Of a stretch of DNA of 5,516 nt, positions 1 to 5,434 are shown piece by piece. Below the pieces are notes generated by a model. It saw only the letters and a program-made list of their open reading frames with translations. It did not search any database and was not told the DNA's origin. Made by a program: the position numbers and the translations under genes. The stretch covers positions 1-5,516 of the forward strand of contig USJY01000115.1 of NCBI GenBank assembly GCA_900555065.1, in the 5' to 3' direction. The stretch comes from an uncultured Eubacteriales bacterium (GTDB lineage Bacteria; Bacillota; Clostridia; Oscillospirales; UMGS1783). How positions within the stretch are numbered: the stretch's first letter is position 1; each line of letters opens with the position of its first letter.

Positions 1-441
1 CAGCTGATCGATCTGTCCCAGGATCCGCCAGAGCACCACAAACAGCATGGCAAAGCTCAGATAGACCACCATCAGCTCCCGGCAAAGGGTCATACGCGAA
101 AACACGCCGGCCGAAAGCTCGGGTGCAAAGCCGAGCACGGCAAGACAGCCCGCGGCGGCAATCTGCGTAAAAAAAACGAATAGCGAAAGCCTTGCATAGA
201 CCGCGAGCGCACCGTCTTTCCGCAAGGCGGGCAGCGCCAGCACGGCCGCAAGACACAGCGCGGCCGACACTACCGCGGCGATCGTCCGCGCTTCGTCGGG
301 AGCCGTTCCCGCAGCCCCGGAGAGACCGAGCAGCAGCGCCAGCGACTGAGCCGGAAAAAAGCATGCCGCCAGGAACACGAGCATGGCCAGGGAAAATACG
401 ACGGCGAGCCCAAAGACGCCGGCCGTTCTGAAAATGCGCAT
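1..441 (-). CDS. Partial multi-pass membrane protein of unknown family (N-terminal part)
   Basis: The frame is open from an ATG at 439-441 to the window edge, giving 147 codons with no stop, so the C-terminus is missing. I do not recognise the family. The translation begins MRIFRTAGVFGLAVVFSLAM and has about four hydrophobic segments, near residues 8-30, 54-72, 83-103 and 123-141. They are separated by short polar stretches (APDEAR, LRKDG, FSRMTLCRE), so an integral membrane protein is well supported. Residues 24-27 read LAAC, which resembles a lipobox, but very hydrophobic sequence follows, so a lipoprotein is doubtful. The start is supported by GAGAGG on the minus strand at 453-458, 11 nt upstream, a slightly long spacing. 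It lies 56 bp downstream of tmcAL on the same strand with no terminator between, so an operon is likely. Transporter subunit, sensor or other function cannot be told from this fragment. Confidence 0.7.
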   Translation of the reverse strand, partial: MRIFRTAGVFGLAVVFSLAMLVFLAACFFPAQSLALLLGLSGAAGTAPDEARTIAAVVSAALCLAAVLALPALRKDGALAVYARLSLFVFFTQIAAAGCLAVLGFAPELSAGVFSRMTLCRELMVVYLSFAMLFVVLWRILGQIDQL

Positions 442-497
442 ACCTCATACATCCTCTCACAAACCGTTATTCATGATAGAAATATATGAGGACAAGT

Positions 498-1688
498 TCA
501 GATTATGACGGGAAATTTCGTGTAGTCCTCCCCCGCCGGCTGAACGACAGGCGTGAAACAGTTCCAGATATCGGTCAGCAACGTTTCAAAACGCAGTTTT
601 TCGCGTTCGGCGTCCGGGAGCGCGGCGGCGTCCCGCGCGGGACGGACCACCAACGGCACACGGCACTGCGCGCGCAGCAGCCGTACAAGTTCTCCCGCAT
701 CCTTCCGCAGTCCAAGCAGGCGGATATACTCCGGCGGGTCGACCCGCGCATGCAGGCCCAGATAGGCGCGCAGCAGAATGCGCCGTATACGGGCGTGCGT
801 GTACCGCTTGCTTTTAATCGCGCCGTACACGTCCTGCATGGAACGTTCGCGGCGAAGCGCGTCCGCAATCCGGTTTTCCAGTCCTTCGGTCACGTCCGGA
901 TACATCGTGAACGCGGCGGGCGGCAGGCGCCGAAGCGACGCCAGCATCGCCCGCTCCATCCTGCCGATGGAGACGGGCGCGCGCCCTTCGTCCATTTCGC
1001 GGCGCAGTATTTCCGCAGCCGGCGCCGGCAGATACGGCGAACAGTCACGCCCGGACTGGATCAGTTCCCGGCAGAAGGTCGCGCTCTGATAATCGCCGGC
1101 CGCGGCGCCGGCATCGTGACCCGCGCCGCGGCGCGCTACGGTATATGGCTCAATTTGCGCTCCGCTGACGCGCAGCGCTTTGATATATTCGACCGCAAGC
1201 AGATTGTTCGGCGACTGCCAGACCGCCGGGTCCAGCCCTGGCGCAAGCCGCATGGCGGCCCGCATCCGGGCCGAGGGGAACAGACTTCCGCCCGCCAGCT
1301 CCTCGCGCAGCAGCGCGCCGAAATCCGGATGCAGAAGAGCATCGGCCGCAGCGCGCAGCGGCTTGAGCTCGCCCGCTTCGCTCCCAAAGCTCAGGCGGTC
1401 CACCGCGCCAAGCAGACGCAGGCACCGCACTGCGCCTTCCGCAAAGCCCTCGGCGCTCGCCAGGGCGTAACAGGCGGGCAGTTCTATCACAGCGTCTACG
1501 CCGCAGCGCAGCGCCTGCTCCGTGCGCGCCCGCTTGGACAGCACGGCCGGTTCGGCACGTTGTACAAAACTTCCAGACAGCACCGCAATGGTATATGTTG
1601 TGCCCAAAGACCTTTTGGACTGCCGGATATGATAGCAATGTCCGTTATGGAACGGGTTGTACTCCGCAATTATGGCCGTAATTGACAT
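498..1688 (-). CDS. tmcAL: tRNA(Met) cytidine acetate ligase (TmcAL / YlbM)
   Basis: This cytoplasmic enzyme of the nucleotidyltransferase superfamily uses acetate and ATP to form acetyl-AMP, then makes N4-acetylcytidine at wobble position 34 of elongator tRNA(Met), which helps discriminate AUG from AUA. The 396-aa product is close to the roughly 400-415 aa usual for the family. Residues 9-17 read EYNPFHNGH, the HxGH nucleotide-binding motif. Further family motifs are SGSFVQRAEPA (38-48), SKRAR (51-55), IELP (68-71), FGSE (101-104), SPNNLLAVEYIKAL (159-172), SATFCR (202-207, family usually SATAIR) and an Arg-rich RYTHARIRRIL segment near 293. Gly in the usual QRGEPA is Ala45 here. The ATG at 1686-1688 is preceded by AGGTGA (minus strand, 1693-1698) at 4 nt, and the N-terminus fits the family. 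It is transcribed away from ackA. Family assignment is strong; the exact tRNA target is inferred from B. subtilis. Confidence 0.94.
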   Translation of the reverse strand: MSITAIIAEYNPFHNGHCYHIRQSKRSLGTTYTIAVLSGSFVQRAEPAVLSKRARTEQALRCGVDAVIELPACYALASAEGFAEGAVRCLRLLGAVDRLSFGSEAGELKPLRAAADALLHPDFGALLREELAGGSLFPSARMRAAMRLAPGLDPAVWQSPNNLLAVEYIKALRVSGAQIEPYTVARRGAGHDAGAAAGDYQSATFCRELIQSGRDCSPYLPAPAAEILRREMDEGRAPVSIGRMERAMLASLRRLPPAAFTMYPDVTEGLENRIADALRRERSMQDVYGAIKSKRYTHARIRRILLRAYLGLHARVDPPEYIRLLGLRKDAGELVRLLRAQCRVPLVVRPARDAAALPDAEREKLRFETLLTDIWNCFTPVVQPAGEDYTKFPVII

Positions 1689-1692
1689 TCGT

Positions 1693-1698
1693 TCACCT
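1693..1698 (-). promoter_or_regulatory. Ribosome binding site of tmcAL
   Basis: AGGTGA on the minus strand lies 4 nt before the ATG at 1688. It is a moderate match to the anti-Shine-Dalgarno sequence and supports that start, which also places EYNPFHNGH at the expected N-terminal position. No convincing promoter for tmcAL was found. Weak minus-strand candidates are TTGCAT (1788-1793) with TATCAT (1766-1771) at 17 bp, and GATAAT at 1712-1717 without a -35. Confidence 0.5.
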
Positions 1699-1732
1699 AT
1701 TTTTTGTCTAAATTATCAATAAAATCTCGGGA

Positions 1733-1777
1733 AACGGTTGATTCTCAGGTCAAAATAGTATTATAATGATAACCGTT
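1733..1777. repeat. Inverted repeat AACGGTT...AACCGTT around the ackA promoter
   Basis: AACGGTT (1733-1739) and AACCGTT (1771-1777) are exact inverted copies with 31 bp between them. The first overlaps the -35 and the second lies between the -10 and the predicted start point. The second copy, read TAACCGTTAA, matches the core of the catabolite-responsive element consensus (TGWAANCGNTNWCA) but lacks its outer TG. Another AACCGTT lies at 462-468, upstream of the membrane gene. Operator function is speculative, as a 7-bp repeat can arise by chance. Confidence 0.3.
1738..1767 (+). promoter_or_regulatory. SigA-type promoter of ackA
   Basis: The -35 hexamer TTGATT (1738-1743) and a perfect -10 TATAAT (1762-1767) are separated by 18 bp. 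Transcription would start near 1774, leaving a leader of about 46 nt before the ackA ATG at 1820. The -10 overlaps an upstream in-frame ATG at 1766, so that codon would lie outside the transcript and cannot be the ackA start. The 7-bp inverted repeat at 1733-1739 and 1771-1777 overlaps the -35 and sits just after the -10, where a regulator could act. Confidence 0.75.
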
Positions 1778-1806
1778 AAGAATAAACTATGCAAGAAATT
1801 GAACAA

Positions 1807-1813
1807 CTGGAGG
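1807..1813 (+). promoter_or_regulatory. Ribosome binding site of ackA
   Basis: CTGGAGG at 1807-1813 lies 7 nt before the ATG at 1820. This good spacing decides the start in favour of 1820 over the in-frame ATG at 1766, which has no ribosome site and lies inside the promoter -10. Confidence 0.85.
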
Positions 1814-1819
1814 TTTAAA

Positions 1820-3016
1820 ATGAACATTCTGGTAATCAATGCCGGCAGCTCTTCGCTGAAATATCAGCTGATCGATATGACCAACGAAGCTGTCCTGGCA
1901 AAGGGAAACTGCGAACGGATCGGGATCGGCGGTTCGATCAAACACAAGACGGCCGCCGGATATGTAGTCGAGAAGGACACGCCGTTTCCGTCGCATAAGG
2001 AAGCCTTTCTGGCGGTTGTGGATGCTCTGACCACCGGCGAGGGCAAGGTGATTGATTCGGTGAAGGACATAAGCGCCGTTGGGCACCGCGTGCTCCACGG
2101 CAGCGAAGTGTACAAGACGTCCACCCTAGTCACAGAAAAGGTCATTGACGACATCCTCTCCTTCCGCGAGCTGGGTCCGCTGCACAACCCGCCTCAGGCG
2201 ATTGCAATGAAAGCCTGCCGCGAAGTGTTTGGCGCGGACACGCCCATGGTGGCCATTTTCGACACGTCTTTTCATCAGACTATGCCGCCCAAGGCGTTCA
2301 TGTTCGGCGTTCCGTACGAATACTATGAGAAGTATTCCATCCGCAGGTATGGCTTCCACGGCACGAGCCACCGCTACGCGGCCCAGCAGGCGGCGAACCT
2401 GCTCGGCCGTCCGCTGCGCGACTTGGGCCTCATCACGTGCCACCTTGGCAACGGCGGCTCCATCACCGCCATTCAGGATGGCAAGGTGCTCGATACTTCC
2501 ATGGGCTTTACCCCGCTCGACGGTTTCATTATGGGCACGAGAAGCGGCGGGATAGACCCGTCCGTCGTCACCTATATTATGAACAAAGAGGGCCTGACTC
2601 CGGATCAGATGTCGGACCTGATGAATAAGAAATCCGGGTTCATCGGCATTTCCGGCGACTGCCGCGACGTAAAGACGGCCGCTAAGGAGGGCAATGCGCG
2701 CGCGCAGCTCACCCTTGACATGCTCGTATACCAGATCAAGAAATTCATCGGCGCGTATGCCGCGGCCATGAACGGTGTGGACGCCATTCTGTTCACCGGC
2801 GGCATTGGTGAAAATGATATGGACATCCGTGCACGTGTCTGCGCGGATATGGAATATCTCGGCGTCAAAATTTCCGCAGAGCGCAACAACGCCGGCTCTA
2901 CCGGTCGCGATGAAAAGATCTCAGCGGACGACTCCAAAGTTGAAGTATGGGTCGTGCCGACGAACGAGGAACTGCTCATCGCCCGCGATACGTACGAAAT
3001 CGTCTCTGCTTTGTAA
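1820..3016 (+). CDS. ackA: Acetate kinase
   Basis: Cytoplasmic acetate kinase of the ASKHA (actin/hexokinase/Hsp70-like) fold catalyses reversible phosphate transfer between ATP and acetate. It normally works with phosphotransacetylase to make ATP from acetyl-CoA in fermentation. The 398-aa product has the usual family length. It begins MNILVINAGSSSLKY, with the N-terminal Asn7 nucleotide-binding loop. Further motifs are GHRVLHG with Arg90, LHNPPQ near 122, FDTSFHQTMP with catalytic Asp148, RRYGFHGTSH with His180, CHLGNG near 208-212, GFTPLDGFIMGTRSGGIDP with Arg241, FTGGIGEN near 325-332 and NEELLIARDT with Glu384. Several of these positions coincide with Methanosarcina thermophila numbering. 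All catalytic residues I looked for are present. The ATG at 1820 is chosen from the ribosome site and the conserved N-terminus. The gene has its own promoter and terminator and no pta beside it, so it appears monocistronic. Confidence 0.98.
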   Translation: MNILVINAGSSSLKYQLIDMTNEAVLAKGNCERIGIGGSIKHKTAAGYVVEKDTPFPSHKEAFLAVVDALTTGEGKVIDSVKDISAVGHRVLHGSEVYKTSTLVTEKVIDDILSFRELGPLHNPPQAIAMKACREVFGADTPMVAIFDTSFHQTMPPKAFMFGVPYEYYEKYSIRRYGFHGTSHRYAAQQAANLLGRPLRDLGLITCHLGNGGSITAIQDGKVLDTSMGFTPLDGFIMGTRSGGIDPSVVTYIMNKEGLTPDQMSDLMNKKSGFIGISGDCRDVKTAAKEGNARAQLTLDMLVYQIKKFIGAYAAAMNGVDAILFTGGIGENDMDIRARVCADMEYLGVKISAERNNAGSTGRDEKISADDSKVEVWVVPTNEELLIARDTYEIVSAL

Positions 3017-3039
3017 GCAATTTCGCTCAAAACCGCCGC

Positions 3040-3059
3040 GCTCTGTGCGCAAGCAGAGC
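3040..3059. other. Small hairpin downstream of ackA
   Basis: GCTCTG (3040-3045) can pair with CAGAGC (3054-3059) around an 8-nt loop. No T-run follows on either strand, so it is not an intrinsic terminator by itself. It could protect the ackA 3' end or add to the termination region shared with spoVG. Confidence 0.3.
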
Positions 3060-3076
3060 CGGTGTATAACGAAATC

Positions 3077-3112
3077 CCCCCAAACCCGCTTTGCCGGTTT
3101 GGGGGTTTCTTT
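3077..3112 (+). terminator. Intrinsic terminator of ackA, possibly bidirectional
   Basis: CCCCCAAACC (3077-3086) pairs perfectly with GGTTTGGGGG (3096-3105). A C-C mismatch and two inner GC pairs around a TTT loop extend the stem. The plus strand then has TTTCTTT (3106-3112), typical of rho-independent termination. On the minus strand the stem is followed by ATTTCGTTA, a weaker T-rich tail. With convergent ackA and spoVG on either side, the element may stop transcription both ways, though better in the plus direction. Confidence 0.9.
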
Positions 3113-3120
3113 GGAATCGT

Positions 3121-3414
3121 TTACAGCTCCTCTGCGGGAGTCCTCTGCTCCATCATCTCGCTGCTCGCCTGCCTGTATGCGTTGAGTACTTCCGTCTCCA
3201 GGTACTCGCGCACAGTACCGTTGATGGGGTGGGCGATATCGAGATACTTCCCTTCGCTCGTGCGCCTGCTCGGCATGGCGACAAACAGCCGCCCTTCGTT
3301 ATAGATCACCTTGATATCATGAATTACAATCTCATCATCAAATGTGACGGAAACAATCGCCTTCATCTTCTCGTTGTCGCTGAGCTTGCGAACTTTGACA
3401 CCCGTAATTTTCAT
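3121..3414 (-). CDS. spoVG: SpoVG family regulator, septation/sporulation protein
   Basis: SpoVG proteins are small cytoplasmic DNA/RNA-binding regulators, first known from asymmetric septation in B. subtilis sporulation and from virulence and cell-wall control in staphylococci. They also occur in non-sporulators, so the gene does not prove sporulation. The 97-aa product equals the length of B. subtilis SpoVG. It begins MKITGVKVRKLSDNEKMKAI and carries the family landmarks IHDIKVI, FVAMPSRRT and DIAHPING, followed by a helical, Glu-rich C-terminus ending in EEL. I chose the ATG at 3412-3414 because AGGAG lies 10 nt upstream. An in-frame GTG at 3421-3423 overlaps that ribosome site and would add only three residues. 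The gene is convergent with ackA and divergent from murC. In clostridia such as C. acetobutylicum I recall murC, purR, spoVG and glmU close together. Here no purR or glmU is in view and spoVG is inverted relative to murC. Confidence 0.95.
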   Translation of the reverse strand: MKITGVKVRKLSDNEKMKAIVSVTFDDEIVIHDIKVIYNEGRLFVAMPSRRTSEGKYLDIAHPINGTVREYLETEVLNAYRQASSEMMEQRTPAEEL

Positions 3415-3424
3415 AGTTAACACT

Positions 3425-3429
3425 CTCCT
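3425..3429 (-). promoter_or_regulatory. Ribosome binding site of spoVG
   Basis: AGGAG on the minus strand at 3425-3429 sits 10 nt before the ATG at 3414. The alternative GTG at 3423 would leave only 1 nt of spacing, so this site decides the start for a 97-aa protein. Confidence 0.75.
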
Positions 3430-3457
3430 GTCTCTATTATCTGTCTATCAGAAATAA

Positions 3458-3487
3458 TTTATACAAAAAGTATGTGCACCACTGCAA
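3458..3487 (-). promoter_or_regulatory. Candidate SigA-type promoter of spoVG
   Basis: On the minus strand, TTGCAG (3482-3487) and TATAAA (3458-3463) are 18 bp apart, giving a start near 3451 and a leader of about 37 nt. I saw no SigH-type AGGA/GAAT pair, although spoVG of B. subtilis is SigH-dependent. The -35 occupies the position where a murC -35 would fall. Confidence 0.55.
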
Positions 3488-3503
3488 CTTTCATGCAAAC
3501 GTG

Positions 3504-3512
3504 TGATATAAT
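3504..3512 (+). promoter_or_regulatory. Extended -10 promoter of murC
   Basis: TGATATAAT at 3504-3512 is a perfect extended -10 (TGNTATAAT). No recognisable -35 lies 16-18 bp upstream, which is typical of extended -10 promoters. Transcription would start near 3519, giving a leader of about 47-59 nt. The -10 sits inside an imperfect palindrome, TGATA (3504-3508) and TATCA (3515-3519), which may be chance in AT-rich DNA. Confidence 0.6.
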
Positions 3513-3556
3513 ATTATCAATTGAATGTTACATACTGCTGAAAGTTTGAATACACT

Positions 3557-3565
3557 GAGGAAGGA
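3557..3565 (+). promoter_or_regulatory. Ribosome binding site of murC
   Basis: GAGGAAGGA precedes two possible in-frame starts. GAGG (3557-3560) is 5 nt from the TTG at 3566, while AAGGA (3561-3565) is 12 nt from the ATG at 3578. The spacing does not settle which is used. Confidence 0.55.
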
Positions 3566-4975
3566 TTGACGCCGTATATGCAGCAGCAAGGAATAGAGCA
3601 GAGCATACAAAGCGCAAATAAAGTACATTTTATTGGGATTGGAGGCATCAGCATGAGCGCGCTCGCGCTGATTCTCCGTTCCCGGGGTTATGAAGTATCG
3701 GGTTCGGACATGAACACCGACTCGTTCCAGAAACTGGAGGAGGCCGGCGTCACTGTGTTCCACGGCCACCATCCGGACAATATTCAGGACGTGGACCTTG
3801 TGATCTACACCGCCGCTATACGGGCCGACAACCCGGAGCTGACGGCTGCGCGGGCCAGGGGCATCCAGTGTTTCGAACGAAAAGATCTGCTTGGCGCGCT
3901 GATGCGGCAGTTTTCATGCCCCATCGGAATCGCCGGCACGCACGGAAAGTCGACTACGACGTCCATGCTCTCCTGCATCATGCTGGACGCGGGCCTCGAT
4001 CCAACCATCACGGTCGGCGCAAACCTGCCGCAGATCCAGAGCAACTTCCATCTGGGAACGCAAAAGTATTTTATCTTTGAATCAGACGAATACGCAGCAT
4101 CCTTCCTGAAATTCTATCCCAAAATCTCGATTATCCTGAATATTGACGAGGACCATCTCGACTTCTATAAGGATATGGATGAAATCACCGCAACGTTTGA
4201 GAAATATATTCTTGAAAACACGGCGAAAGACGGTATCGTAATTATCAACCAGGACGATGAAAACTGCCGCAAAGTCGTGGAGAAATTCCAGGGGAAGGTT
4301 GTCACGTTCGGCCTGTACAAAGGCGATTACCACGCGAGCAATATACATTATCGAAACGGCTTCGCCAGCTTCGACCTGATTTACAACAATAAGAAACTGT
4401 GCGGAATCGCCCTTCAGGTTCCGGGCGAACACAACATACGCAACGCCGTAGCGGCGGCGGCCTGCGCGCATACGCTAAAGGTCGGACTGCAGAACGTAAT
4501 CAGCGGACTGCACCAGTTCCGCGGCGCGCAGCGGAGATTTGAAATCAAGGGGAGGACCGAGCTGTTTACGGTCGTCGACGATTACGCACACCACCCCTCT
4601 GAAATTGAAGCCACTCTGAAAGCGGCCAGGAATATGGACTATGACAAAATTATCCTTATCTTTCAGCCGCACACGTATTCCAGAACAAAAGCGCTCATGC
4701 CGAAATTCCGGAAAGCGCTCGCCCTTGCCGACGCGGTGATTTTGTGCGATATATACGCGGCAAGAGAGCTTGAGGACAAAGAGGTCAATTCCCGTCTCCT
4801 TGCAAGCCAGATTGACGGTGCGATCTATGCAAGCAGTTTTGCCGATGCGGCAAAGGCCGCCAAAGAAATGGCCGTTCCAAACTCGCTTATCCTGACGATG
4901 GGCGCGGGCGACGTATACAAAATCGCGGAGCTGCTGCTGGAAGACGATGAACGCGTCGCCCCGTTTCCAGGCTGA
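3566..4975 (+). CDS. murC: UDP-N-acetylmuramate--L-alanine ligase (MurC)
   Basis: MurC is the cytoplasmic Mur ligase that adds L-alanine to UDP-MurNAc with ATP, the first step of peptidoglycan stem-peptide assembly. The product is 469 aa from TTG 3566, or 465 aa from ATG 3578; both fit the family. Residues below count from the TTG. The N-terminal UDP-substrate domain has GIGGISMSA (24-32) and SGSDM. The central ATPase domain has the P-loop GTHGKSTTTSM (124-134), ESDEYAASF (172-180), NIDEDHLDFY (192-201) and HNIRNAVAA (289-297). The C-terminal domain has DDYAHHPSEIE (338-348) and FQPHTYSRT (366-374), both diagnostic of MurC rather than MurD, MurE or MurF, then GAGDVYKIA near the end. All expected motifs are intact. 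It is transcribed divergently from spoVG with its own promoter. No terminator follows, so some transcripts may continue into trxA. Confidence 0.97.
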   Translation: MTPYMQQQGIEQSIQSANKVHFIGIGGISMSALALILRSRGYEVSGSDMNTDSFQKLEEAGVTVFHGHHPDNIQDVDLVIYTAAIRADNPELTAARARGIQCFERKDLLGALMRQFSCPIGIAGTHGKSTTTSMLSCIMLDAGLDPTITVGANLPQIQSNFHLGTQKYFIFESDEYAASFLKFYPKISIILNIDEDHLDFYKDMDEITATFEKYILENTAKDGIVIINQDDENCRKVVEKFQGKVVTFGLYKGDYHASNIHYRNGFASFDLIYNNKKLCGIALQVPGEHNIRNAVAAAACAHTLKVGLQNVISGLHQFRGAQRRFEIKGRTELFTVVDDYAHHPSEIEATLKAARNMDYDKIILIFQPHTYSRTKALMPKFRKALALADAVILCDIYAARELEDKEVNSRLLASQIDGAIYASSFADAAKAAKEMAVPNSLILTMGAGDVYKIAELLLEDDERVAPFPG

Positions 4976-5004
4976 AAAAATTTCCTAAATTAGTAAAGGT
5001 TATA

Positions 5005-5032
5005 TTGACATAAAAAATGGATAAGTTATAAT
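5005..5032 (+). promoter_or_regulatory. Consensus SigA promoter of trxA
   Basis: TTGACA (5005-5010) and TATAAT (5027-5032) are both perfect consensus hexamers separated by 16 bp. The start would be near 5039, with a leader of about 27 nt. This is the strongest promoter in the window and suggests high constitutive expression of trxA independent of murC. Confidence 0.88.
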
Positions 5033-5052
5033 GGAAGCATAGAACACTGAAA

Positions 5053-5059
5053 AAGGAGG
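5053..5059 (+). promoter_or_regulatory. Ribosome binding site of trxA
   Basis: AAGGAGG at 5053-5059 is a near-perfect Shine-Dalgarno sequence 6 nt before the ATG at 5066, confirming that start and implying efficient translation. Confidence 0.88.
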
Positions 5060-5065
5060 ATTAAA

Positions 5066-5386
5066 ATGGCAGTCACCGAAATTACCAAAGAAAACTTCAA
5101 AAGCTTTGTTCTCGATTCAAACAAACCGGTTCTGATAGATTTCTGGGCGCCGTGGTGCGGCCCCTGCAGAATGGTCTCCCCCATTGTCGACGAGCTGGCC
5201 GAGGATTTGGACGGCAAAGCCAATATCGGCAAAATCAATGTGGACGACGAGGGTGAGCTTGCAGAGCGCTATCATGTGATGAACATTCCGACTCTGATTA
5301 TTTTCAAAAACGGCGAAGAAAAAGAGCGCATGGTCGGCGTACAGAGCAAAGATCTGCTGGAAAGCAAATTAAAGGCGCTGGCATAA
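5066..5386 (+). CDS. trxA: Thioredoxin
   Basis: Thioredoxin is a small cytoplasmic disulfide reductase that receives electrons from thioredoxin reductase and reduces protein disulfides, ribonucleotide reductase and peroxiredoxins. The 106-aa product has the normal length. The active site is WCGPC with Cys31 and Cys34, inside VLIDFWAPWCGPCR. The buried Asp25 and the cis-proline Pro75 (NIPTLIIF) are present, as is the C-terminal Gly-containing MVGVQSKDLL stretch. There is no signal peptide, so it is a canonical soluble TrxA rather than an exported thioredoxin-like protein. It has its own consensus promoter and ribosome site. No trxB is visible next to it. No clear intrinsic terminator follows within 130 bp. 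Confidence 0.98.
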   Translation: MAVTEITKENFKSFVLDSNKPVLIDFWAPWCGPCRMVSPIVDELAEDLDGKANIGKINVDDEGELAERYHVMNIPTLIIFKNGEEKERMVGVQSKDLLESKLKALA

Positions 5387-5417
5387 GGCGTTGTGACAAA
5401 GCATTTGCTACAGGAAA

Positions 5418-5434
5418 CGGCTTGCTTTCAGCCG
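5418..5434 (+). other. Weak hairpin downstream of trxA
   Basis: CGGCT (5418-5422) can pair with AGCCG (5430-5434) around a 7-nt loop. Flanking ACAG/CTGT can add outer pairs across a GAAA bulge. No T-run follows, so it is not a standard terminator, and it overlaps the candidate -35 of the next gene. Confidence 0.3.

Noticed and set aside
361..372. LAAC lipobox-like sequence at residues 24-27 of the membrane protein
   Set aside because: The sequence after the Cys is hydrophobic and the protein has further membrane segments, so a lipoprotein is unlikely.
192..431. Arg/Pro-rich 79-codon plus-strand frame over the membrane gene
   Set aside because: Its composition is typical of the reverse complement of a GC-rich membrane-protein gene, and no ribosome site precedes it.
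486..1685. A 399-codon open frame on the plus strand spanning the whole of tmcAL
   Set aside because: It is antisense to a gene with full family motifs. Its translation is Arg/Gln-rich and low in complexity, as expected from GC-rich antisense sequence, and it has no ribosome site.
1788..1793. TTGCAT with TATCAT as a tmcAL promoter
   Set aside because: Only three of six -35 bases match, and it overlaps the ackA promoter. It is mentioned as weak but not listed as a feature.
3062..3420. Plus-strand frames of 80 and 109 codons across the terminator and spoVG
   Set aside because: They run through the terminator stem and antisense to spoVG, whose family motifs are clear.
5391..5399. TTGTGACAA as a small palindromic operator after trxA
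   Set aside because: It is a 9-bp near-palindrome with no second copy and no match to an operator I know.
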